Positions 8,493 to 15,466 of a stretch of 64,000 nucleotides of DNA are shown piece after piece; within the stretch, counting starts at the first letter, position 1; each line of letters opens with the position of its first letter. A program made the translations under genes and the position numbers. This DNA comes from an uncultured Mucilaginibacter sp. GTDB taxonomy: Bacteria > Bacteroidota > Bacteroidia > Sphingobacteriales > Sphingobacteriaceae. The notes beneath the pieces are model-generated. The model was not told where the DNA came from. It worked only from the letters and a program-made list of their open reading frames with translations, and searched no databases. The stretch lies in contig NZ_CAMLHX010000016.1 in assembly GCF_946479965.1 (NCBI RefSeq), positions 14,256 through 78,255 on the forward strand. Direction: 5' to 3'.

Positions 8493-9303
8493 TTTACCCC
8501 TCCTGTTTTTCTCAGTTTGTAAACATATAGCAGGGTAGGGGGCAAAATCCTAATACTCCCAAATGTATTTTAAAGCGATGTAAGCCACGCTGTAAATCCA
8601 TCATCTGCATATACATTTCCAAAAATATAACGCGTTACAGGGCAAATTTTAAAAGGCGATTTGTGTAATGAAATAGCTGTGTAGGTCAATGACATCGAAA
8701 GGGCATATTCAGCTGTATTTAAGCCGAAATTTTGTATTTATTCATCAGTATTTTGTAATATTTTTATAATTATAAAACCTTAATAATCAATATATATAAA
8801 ACTATAATTGAAACTATGACTGTAGATAAAGGTATTTAAGTTAAAGAATTAAAAACTAAATAATTTAGTAATTGGATTTAATTGCTTAATATTATGATAT
8901 AACTTATTAATAATGAGAATAATAACTAATTTTAAATAAATAATTAAATTACATTTGGAAATTTGATACTGTTGCGAGTGAGTTAGTGTACCAAAACGAC
9001 GTTTTTCATATTTAGCGAAAAATCGCGGTGTGTTGCTGTGCAAAATTTTACATGTCATTTTTGATAGGATTTTTCTTAATAGCCTGTCCTGGCGTCAGCG
9101 ATTTTTTGGAGGAAGCAACACAACCCGTCTTCAAATCATTCTCAGCTACCTCAATGGCATGGAGGTGTAATTATGGATTAGTTGCTTTGGGTAAGTCGTG
9201 GCTTGGATAGGATGATCTTTTTTAATGTCACACAATATCAAATTGCATTTCCTTTCCATTAATAAAAATCGGATATTGGATAAACAATAAACCACAAGCC
9301 GCC
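8493..9303. other. Intergenic stretch, very AT-rich, no gene recognised
   Basis: 811 bp. The middle (about 8740-8960) is extremely AT-rich. One small frame from ATG 9052 to 9210 begins with a hydrophobic run ending in LIAC, which could be mistaken for a lipobox, but has no support. I see no terminator after the transporter and no RNA gene. Confidence 0.5.
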
Positions 9304-9588
9304 ATGCGTATAACCACAATGCTTATCATCTTTATCACAATACTGCTAACTGTAGTACTGATGCAAAATACTGATCCGGTTCGATTCACTATTCTGTTCT
9401 CTGATGTTCGGATGTCAAAACTTACGGCAATGGCCATTACCGCCTTGGTGGGTTTTGTTTTGGGCTATATGGTAGGGCGACCAAAAAGAGCGCGCGAGAT
9501 AGCACCTCAATATCACGAGGGCGAGCATGACCAAGATGATCCTAATACACTAAGTGAGGAAGACAGGAAGTATATTAGCAACGACTAA
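9304..9588 (+). CDS. LapA-domain (DUF1049) membrane protein
   Basis: 94 residues: an N-terminal membrane helix (TTMLIIFITILLTVVLMQN), the family signature QNTDPVRFTILFSDVRM, a second helix (LTAMAITALVGFVLGYMVG) and a polar acidic tail. This is the lipopolysaccharide-assembly-protein-A/YciS layout. In other bacteria these small proteins help set LPS synthesis with LapB; no lapB is adjacent. It stands alone between a long AT-rich gap and the convergent proline dehydrogenase. Confidence 0.85.
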   Translation: MRITTMLIIFITILLTVVLMQNTDPVRFTILFSDVRMSKLTAMAITALVGFVLGYMVGRPKRAREIAPQYHEGEHDQDDPNTLSEEDRKYISND

Positions 9589-9621
9589 CTGCAAAAATTT
9601 AAGTCTATCAGGTAGGTAACA

Positions 9622-10800
9622 CTACACCTTCCTCCTTTTCATCTCCTTTACAATCAAACTCAGCTCACGGCTCATTTGGCCGGATATGGCGGTGTTTTCC
9701 TGCGCCCGGCGAAACAGGTAAGGCATTACAGCTTTGATCGGTCCGTAAGGCACGTATTTGGCTACATTATAGCCGGCATCGGCCAGGTTAAAGCTTAGGT
9801 TATCGCTCATGCCCAAAAGCTGCGCAAAATAAACGTGTTTATGCGTTGGATCTATTTCTTTCATCCTTAGCAGGTCGGTTAAAAACCGGCAGCTATCTTC
9901 ATTATGGGTTCCGGCAACAAAAGCTATGGTGTTGATATTATCTGTACAGTAATCTAACGCGAAATTAAAATCCCTATCTGTAGTAAATTTATCCGGTTGT
10001 ATAGGCGAAGGATAGCCCAGCTCATCGGCCCTGTTGCGTTCCTTTTCCATATAAGCGCCCCTAACCAACTTCGCCCCTAAAATAAACTGCTCAGCTATGG
10101 CTGTTTCGCTGTCCTGCTTTAACGATGCCAGCTTATCAGCTCTGTACAACTGATAGGTATTGTAAACAATAGCCAGCTCTTTATTAAAACGGCGCATCAT
10201 ATTGATGGCAAGCAGATCAATGGTATCTTGTATCCAGCTTTCTTCAGCATCTATCATTACCGGTACACCGGCCTGGTACGCTTTTTCGCATATCGCCAAC
10301 ACCCTATCAGCTACACATTGCCATTCCTCCGTCTCTGCGTCGGTAAGGGGCATGCGCTCGTCCATTTTCTGCAGTAAAGCGAGTCTCGCCACCCCTGTTA
10401 CCTTAAAAACGGTTATGGGTATTGATGGGTCCTTAGCGGCCCGCCTTATAGTGCGTAGTATCTCATCGCGGGTTTCGTCAAAAACCTTTTCGTCGTCCTC
10501 TCCCTCTATCGAGTAATCTAAAATGGTGCCTACGCCACCTTTCGCAAGTGTTTGGATGGTGGTTTCGCATTCGCGGATGTTCTCGCCACCGCAAAACTGC
10601 CTGAATATGGTTTTTTTGATAAGGCCCTGTATGGGCAAGCCTATTTTTAGCGCGAAGGCGGTAAGCGGCGGACCGATGTTCACCAAAAAATTGCTGTTTA
10701 TTACCTTAAATAACCAGTAGGCGCGTTTTAAGTCGGAATTTGAAGCATGGCGAAATGCCACCTCCGTATTTTCGAACGATAGAGGTTGTTCTTTGTGCAT
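9622..10800 (-). CDS. Proline dehydrogenase
   Basis: 392 residues from the ATG at 10800 (MHKEQPLSFENTEVAF); a longer frame to 10839 adds 13 residues of no clear value. A TIM-barrel FAD enzyme oxidising proline to pyrroline-5-carboxylate. Visible: VMIDAEESW near the middle, LVRGAYMEKER (flavin/substrate loop), FVAGTHNEDS, and a C-terminal PYGPIKAVMPYLFRRAQENTAI carrying the paired arginines (YLxRRxxEN) that bind the proline carboxylate. Monofunctional: no P5C dehydrogenase domain. Single-gene unit, convergent with the LapA gene and divergent from the S4 gene. Confidence 0.95.
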   Translation of the reverse strand: MHKEQPLSFENTEVAFRHASNSDLKRAYWLFKVINSNFLVNIGPPLTAFALKIGLPIQGLIKKTIFRQFCGGENIRECETTIQTLAKGGVGTILDYSIEGEDDEKVFDETRDEILRTIRRAAKDPSIPITVFKVTGVARLALLQKMDERMPLTDAETEEWQCVADRVLAICEKAYQAGVPVMIDAEESWIQDTIDLLAINMMRRFNKELAIVYNTYQLYRADKLASLKQDSETAIAEQFILGAKLVRGAYMEKERNRADELGYPSPIQPDKFTTDRDFNFALDYCTDNINTIAFVAGTHNEDSCRFLTDLLRMKEIDPTHKHVYFAQLLGMSDNLSFNLADAGYNVAKYVPYGPIKAVMPYLFRRAQENTAISGQMSRELSLIVKEMKRRKV

Positions 10801-10912
10801 GGATAATAAGTATGGCCCTGCATTGCATTTTTGGTGCAATACATGGACAGATCAGTTAATGCCGCTAAATTATAAAATGTATATTAGATAACTCAATATT
10901 CTGCGAATAGTT

Positions 10913-10920
10913 TATTTTTG
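10913..10920 (+). promoter_or_regulatory. Putative -7 box before the S4/aroB pair
   Basis: TATTTTTG fits TAnnTTTG and lies 8 bp before the S4 gene ATG; this would make the transcript almost leaderless. No convincing -33 TTG. Confidence 0.35.
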
Positions 10921-10927
10921 CTGGCAC

Positions 10928-11134
10928 ATGATTGAATTTAAAGTAACCGGCGATTTCATCCCTATGATACAATTGTTAAAGGCTACTAACCTGGTGCAAA
11001 CCGGCGGCGAAGCGCAAATAGTTGTAGATGAGGGCGAAGTAAAATACAATGGCCAGGTTGACTATCGCAAACGGCTAAAAGTGAGAGCGGGCGATATAGT
11101 TGAATTTGGTGGAGAGACAATAAAAGTGATATAA
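10928..11134 (+). CDS. Small RNA-binding S4-domain protein
   Basis: 68 residues, nearly all one S4 domain: FIPMIQLLKATNLVQTGGEAQIVVDEGEVKYNGQVDYRKRLKVRAGDIVEF, with the tail QVDYRKRxKVRAGD typical of the YbcJ/YaaA group. Likely binds structured RNA; target unknown. It lies 4 bp before aroB, so the two are probably co-transcribed. Confidence 0.9.
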   Translation: MIEFKVTGDFIPMIQLLKATNLVQTGGEAQIVVDEGEVKYNGQVDYRKRLKVRAGDIVEFGGETIKVI

Positions 11135-11138
11135 GAAA

Positions 11139-12239
11139 ATGACGGAAGTTTACAACGATACCCTTATTGCAGATACGATGGAACCTTTACAAAGCAACAA
11201 TTACAATATATATTTTAATGATGCTTTGACCGAAGTTGCGCGTTTTATTGAACAGGGAAAATACTCAAGGTTTTTTGTGTTGACAGACGAGAATACCGCT
11301 ACGCACTGCCTGCCCTTGCTGCGCGAGAAATTGGGTGATGACGCTGATTTTGATCTTATAGAAATTAACGCCGGCGAGGAAAGCAAGGATATTGATTTTT
11401 GCATAGGCGTTTGGAAAATGCTAATAGACTTTGGCGCCGACCGTAAAAGTCTTTTAATAAACTTAGGCGGCGGCGTAGTGAGCGACCTGGGTGGCTTTGC
11501 TGCTTCAACCTTTAAACGTGGTATCGACTTTGTGCATGTGCCAACAACCCTGCTATCGCAGGTTGATGCTTCGGTAGGGGGCAAAACTGGTATTGATATC
11601 GACAGCATAAAAAACATAATTGGCACATTTACGCAGCCAAAGGCGGTTTTTATTGAGTATGAGTTTTTAAAGACCCTGCCTGCCCGCCAGATTCTATCCG
11701 GCACTGCCGAAATGCTTAAGCATGGCCTGATCTGCGACGCTGCTTACTGGAATCTTTTAAAAGAAAGCGACCTGAGCCAGCCTACAGCCGATATGGTATA
11801 CCAATCTGTAGCTATAAAGAATAAGGTGGTGATAGAGGATCCGCACGAAAGGAATATCCGCAAATCGTTAAACTTTGGGCATACTATTGGGCACGCGGTT
11901 GAAACCTATTCGCTTATTAATGATGAGGATTCCCTTTCGCACGGCGAAGCAATTGCTATCGGCATGATCTGCGAGGCTTATCTATCCTATAAGAAAACCG
12001 GACTTAGCCTTGATGAGCTGAACGAAATAGCAGACGTGCTTATGGAACTTTATCCGTTCTACCAGCTTCGCGATGAAATGAACGACGAGCTGTTAGCGAT
12101 AATGAAAAAGGATAAGAAAAACCAGGGCGGCAATATCAACTGCACCTTGTTGAGCAGCATTGGTCAGTTTAGTATTGATAACATCTGTACTGCTGATGAA
12201 CTGATAGAAAGCCTGCAGTTTTACGCGAGTTTAAATTAA
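11139..12239 (+). CDS. aroB: 3-dehydroquinate synthase
   Basis: 366 residues. NAD- and metal-dependent conversion of DAHP to 3-dehydroquinate, step two of the shikimate pathway. Motifs: GEESK near residue 74, the glycine-rich NLGGGVVSDLGGFAAS, HVPTTLLSQVDASVGGKTGID, the metal ligands in SGTAEMLKHGLI, LNFGHTIGHAVE and SHGEAIAIGM. All expected active-site residues appear present. Second gene after the S4 protein; followed by the repeat-bearing gap. Confidence 0.97.
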   Translation: MTEVYNDTLIADTMEPLQSNNYNIYFNDALTEVARFIEQGKYSRFFVLTDENTATHCLPLLREKLGDDADFDLIEINAGEESKDIDFCIGVWKMLIDFGADRKSLLINLGGGVVSDLGGFAASTFKRGIDFVHVPTTLLSQVDASVGGKTGIDIDSIKNIIGTFTQPKAVFIEYEFLKTLPARQILSGTAEMLKHGLICDAAYWNLLKESDLSQPTADMVYQSVAIKNKVVIEDPHERNIRKSLNFGHTIGHAVETYSLINDEDSLSHGEAIAIGMICEAYLSYKKTGLSLDELNEIADVLMELYPFYQLRDEMNDELLAIMKKDKKNQGGNINCTLLSSIGQFSIDNICTADELIESLQFYASLN

Positions 12240-12490
12240 TAATAATTGGTTTAGAGGGGTAGGTGTTTCACAAAAATATATGAAACAAATGAAACAGATG
12301 AAACGCGGTTAGCGTGTAATGTTCTGTTTGTTAATTAGTTGTATTGTTATGGTGAAACGAATGAAACACTACTATATTCACATATTCTAATACTATCTTC
12401 ACATTTTTTATGTTAAATAATTGTACGCGAGGGTTTTAGTGGAAATATGCTAAAACGGTAGGCGTGAAACGGCAATAACGGTCAAAAAAA
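12240..12490. repeat. Intergenic stretch with 9-bp TGAAAC repeats
   Basis: No gene in the 302 bp between aroB and the lactonase. Three back-to-back 9-mers starting TGAAAC stand at 12281-12307, two more at 12353-12370 and one at 12465; a reversed copy (GTGTTTCAC) is at 12263-12271. The trinucleotide after TGAAAC varies. Compare the repeats at 49635-49730 and 53637-53686. Confidence 0.7.
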
Positions 12491-12523
12491 TAGCGATGGG
12501 TCTTAAACCCATCGCTATTTTTG
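12485..12523. terminator. Bidirectional terminator between aroB and the lactonase
   Basis: Perfect 11-bp stem (TAGCGATGGGT with ACCCATCGCTA), 5-base loop, A-run on the left and T-run on the right, so it can stop transcription from both convergent genes. Confidence 0.9.
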
Positions 12524-12541
12524 TTTAGCGGAGAGACATTT

Positions 12542-13495
12542 TTATTCTACCCCTTTTACCTTCATTTGCATAGTATATAAACCTTTCTGATTGGTTATAA
12601 ACAAAACATCACGATTTTTACCTCCAAAGCATACGTTAGTAGTTCCGGGCTGAGGCACTGTTATTTGTGCAATACGTTTTCCGTCCTTATTATAAACCTG
12701 TACGCCACGACCGGTTAGGTAAACATTGCCTTTATTATCTAAAGTAATGCCGTCTGATCCCAGGTCGGCAAAAGGTGTTTTATTACTTAAGCTGCCGTCT
12801 TTCTCAATAGTATATTTGAAGGTTTTTCTGCCACCGTAATCGGCAACATACAGGTATTTTCCATCCGGAGTACCAACAACGCCGTTAGGTACCCTCATAT
12901 CAGTAATTACTGGCACAGCTTCTGTGCTACCTTTTCTTACCAGGTAAACTTTCTGGCCATCCAGCTGCATACCCGGAGCACCGCGGTGTTTCCAAAATCC
13001 ACGCTGAAAATAAGGGTCAGAAAAATACATATCGCCTTTAGCAGTCACAAAAACATCGTTAGGGCCGTTCATAAATTTACCGCCAATATCTTTTATCAAT
13101 GTGGTAATTTTTTTGTCGGGCGATATGCTGATCAACTCGTTTCTTAATTCGGCACAAGTAATTAAATTGCCTTTTTTATCAAAGTAAGTACCGTTTGCGC
13201 GGCGCGAGCTATCCAGCCATACGGTTAACTTACCATCAAGCCCATACATCCAGATCTTGTCGTTGGCCTGATCTGTAAAAAAGACATTGCCTTTCTTATC
13301 AGGCGACGGGCCTTCGGTAAAGCCAAACTGGTCTGATACCAGAACAGGCACTGTTCCCTCTGCAAAAAGGTCACTGGTAGAATCGGCCATTATGGCTAAA
13401 CGCGGGTTAACAACGGGCGTAGGATTAATCTTCATCGCCGTTAATGCCCCAAGCGACAATGCCGAGGCAATAAATATTTTCTGAGTTAATTTCAT
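12542..13495 (-). CDS. Exported SMP-30/gluconolactonase-like protein
   Basis: 317 residues from the ATG at 13495, which gives a clean signal peptide (MKLTQKIFIASALSLGALTA); a frame to 13546 adds 17 unlikely residues. A six-bladed beta-propeller of the SMP-30/gluconolactonase/LRE family: FGFTEGPSPDKKGNVFFTDQAND (first metal-ligand Glu), GPNDVFVTAKGDMYFSDP, VPNGVVGTPDGKYLYVADYGG and GSDGITLDNKGNVYLTG. Such enzymes hydrolyse sugar lactones; a periplasmic lactonase would pair naturally with the PQQ sugar dehydrogenase at 46.2 kb, but they are far apart and the link is inference. Confidence 0.9.
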   Translation of the reverse strand: MKLTQKIFIASALSLGALTAMKINPTPVVNPRLAIMADSTSDLFAEGTVPVLVSDQFGFTEGPSPDKKGNVFFTDQANDKIWMYGLDGKLTVWLDSSRRANGTYFDKKGNLITCAELRNELISISPDKKITTLIKDIGGKFMNGPNDVFVTAKGDMYFSDPYFQRGFWKHRGAPGMQLDGQKVYLVRKGSTEAVPVITDMRVPNGVVGTPDGKYLYVADYGGRKTFKYTIEKDGSLSNKTPFADLGSDGITLDNKGNVYLTGRGVQVYNKDGKRIAQITVPQPGTTNVCFGGKNRDVLFITNQKGLYTMQMKVKGVE

Positions 13496-13643
13496 GAGTG
13501 TTAATAAATGGTAGCCAATTATAGTTAATAAAACGGTTATTGGCAAATAGCTGCTGCTATACAGCGTTTCATCAATATATAATTTACAAAAGTTGGATGA
13601 TAGGATGCAAAATATCGAAAATGGTTTAATGACTTTATTTTGC

Positions 13644-13651
13644 TAATTTTG
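13644..13651 (+). promoter_or_regulatory. Putative -7 box before the DUF763 gene
   Basis: TAATTTTG fits TAnnTTTG, 6 bp before the ATG at 13657; a transcript from it would be nearly leaderless. Confidence 0.35.
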
Positions 13652-13656
13652 TTAGT

Positions 13657-14859
13657 ATGAAACATTCCGGACGTGCTGATCTGCCCTTACATTATGGTTA
13701 TGTGCCGCAATGGCTGGCGGAGCGTATGGCAAAACTGGGCCTGGCGGTAGTGGAAACCATCATAATGGATTACGGCGCTAACGAAGTTTTAAGCCGTCTA
13801 AGCGATCCGTTTTGGTTTCAGAGCCTTGGTGCCGTAATGGGTATGGATTGGCACTCATCGGGCATTACAACGTCTGTAATGGGCGCCTTAAAACGCGCGG
13901 TTAATCCGCATAGCAAACAGTTAGGCATTTATATATGCGGCGGCAAGGGCAAATACTCAAAACAAACGCCGGATGAGCTGCTGAAAATAAGTTATCAAAC
14001 AGGCCTAAACGGCGATGAATTGGTGCGATGCAGTAAATTGAGCGCCAAGGTTGACAATACCGCCGTGCAGGACGGTTTTCAGCTTTATACGCACAATTTT
14101 ATTGTGAGCAGCACCGGGCAATGGAGCGTTATTCAGCAAGGGATGAACAGCGACTCGCGCATGGCAAGACGCTATCACTGGCACTCAGAACAGTTAAGCT
14201 CGTTTGTTGAAGAACCCCACAGCGCAGTTTGCGGGCCCAATCTTGGATATATTTTAAACATGACGGATAAACTGGCCGCGCCGTCACGGGATGGTATAAT
14301 GCAGATCGCTAACGAGCATCCGGAAGCTATGATGCAGGAAGTCAAGAAGCTGGTAATGCCATCCCATCATGACGTAAGGGCAGAGGATGTAGACTTGAAA
14401 AGGCTGGGCTCGGTTTTATGGTTGGCGCACGAGAAACAGCCGAAAGATTTTGAGGACCTGTTGTTATTGCAAGGACTTGGGCCGCGCACCTTGCAATCTC
14501 TCACGCTGGTGAGCGAGGTTATACATGGCACGCCATCGCGGTTTAAGGATCCTGCCCGTTTTTCATTTGCGCATGGGGGTAAGGATGGGCATCCTTTCCC
14601 GGTGCCAACCAAGGTTTACGACGAGACCATTGGCGTGTTGCAAACCGCTATTCACAAAGCTAAATTGGGGAATAGCGAGAAAAACGAAGCGATTAAGCGG
14701 CTGACACAAATAGCTCAAAGGGCAGAAGACGGCTTTACTCCCAATGCTGACTTTGATAAAGTAATTGAAGAGGAGCGGAAAAACTCATGGAAATATGGCG
14801 GTCGCACTGTTTTTGGCAGGGCGAAACCGCCGGTGACACCACAATTAAAATTATTTTAA
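13657..14859 (+). CDS. DUF763-family protein
   Basis: 400 residues. The start SGRADLPLHYGYVPQWLAERMAKLG and later KYSKQTPDEL, DGFQLYTHNFIVSSTGQWSVIQQGMN and RYHWHSE are, as far as I recall, hallmarks of DUF763, a family found in archaea and scattered bacteria without known function. Residues about 265-285 (LLLLQGLGPRTLQSLTLVSEVI) read like a helix-hairpin-helix, suggesting DNA contact. Its 3' end overlaps the convergent DUF4142 gene by 9 bp. Confidence 0.85.
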   Translation: MKHSGRADLPLHYGYVPQWLAERMAKLGLAVVETIIMDYGANEVLSRLSDPFWFQSLGAVMGMDWHSSGITTSVMGALKRAVNPHSKQLGIYICGGKGKYSKQTPDELLKISYQTGLNGDELVRCSKLSAKVDNTAVQDGFQLYTHNFIVSSTGQWSVIQQGMNSDSRMARRYHWHSEQLSSFVEEPHSAVCGPNLGYILNMTDKLAAPSRDGIMQIANEHPEAMMQEVKKLVMPSHHDVRAEDVDLKRLGSVLWLAHEKQPKDFEDLLLLQGLGPRTLQSLTLVSEVIHGTPSRFKDPARFSFAHGGKDGHPFPVPTKVYDETIGVLQTAIHKAKLGNSEKNEAIKRLTQIAQRAEDGFTPNADFDKVIEEERKNSWKYGGRTVFGRAKPPVTPQLKLF

Positions 14860-15384
14860 CGAAGCCTTGATATCGCGGACTGCCTGTAAATGCTTTTTAA
14901 GTTTTGGCAATGCGCCCTCCGCAACTTTTTGGACATCACCACTTTGATTGGTGGACTCATTTTCGAAAAGCTTTATATCCTTTTCATGATCCATTACCAT
15001 CATATTCATATACGCTGCATCGAAGGCCGGCCCTTTTTTACTTTGTAATTCGTTTATCATTCCCTGATGTTCTGTGCTTAAAGTACTATTAACCACTACA
15101 TCTTTATCATCGGCTAATTTTTTCAATTCCTTTCCAATGCTGTCGTGATCTGTGATTATCATATCAGCAAATTCTATAATCTTGGGATTTTTAGAATTAT
15201 TTTTTGCCAATTGAGCTGCGGTGATTTCGGCTACTCCTCCTTGAATGCCTTTTTCGAGAAAGATTACGCCGCTTTTATCAGCATCCGTTTCGGTGCTTGG
15301 AACGTCCTCCCGCGGAGTGTCCTCACATGCAGTAAATAGGGTTAACGAGGCAGCAAGAGATATACAATAAAACAGGTTTTTCAT
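14851..15384 (-). CDS. DUF4142 lipoprotein
   Basis: 177 residues; SpII signal with lipobox LFTAC (Cys 20). The remainder is a four-helix DUF4142 domain: GGVAEITAAQLAKNNSKNPKIIEFADMIITDHDSIGKEL and YMNMMVMDHEKDIKLFENE carry the paired His/Asp-containing helices of this ferritin-like fold. Outer-membrane or periplasmic lipoprotein; role unknown, the family is often linked to stress. A long inverted repeat (15388-15442) lies just upstream of its start. Confidence 0.9.
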   Translation of the reverse strand: MKNLFYCISLAASLTLFTACEDTPREDVPSTETDADKSGVIFLEKGIQGGVAEITAAQLAKNNSKNPKIIEFADMIITDHDSIGKELKKLADDKDVVVNSTLSTEHQGMINELQSKKGPAFDAAYMNMMVMDHEKDIKLFENESTNQSGDVQKVAEGALPKLKKHLQAVRDIKASLK

Positions 15385-15387
15385 AAC

Positions 15388-15442
15388 GATATAGTTTTAC
15401 AACACAACAAGTGTAAAACCTGTTGGTTTGTAAAACTATATC
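15388..15442. repeat. 15-bp perfect inverted repeat upstream of the DUF4142 gene
   Basis: GATATAGTTTTACAA (15388-15402) is matched exactly by its reverse complement at 15428-15442, 25 bp apart; the inner spacer also pairs partly (CAACAAG with CCTGTTG, one mismatch). It lies between ppc and the DUF4142 gene, both on the reverse strand, with no T-run after it on that strand. Confidence 0.8.
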
Positions 15443-15466
15443 AAAAACAAATATTTTAACTGTAAG

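Noticed and set aside
8849..9058. Reverse-strand 69-codon frame
   Set aside because: Made of AT-rich repeats of Ile/Leu/Asn/Lys codons; looks like non-coding sequence.
9028..9210. Small forward frame with a lipobox-like LIAC near its start
   Set aside because: No homologue recognised, odd composition, inside an AT-rich gap; kept only as a remark.
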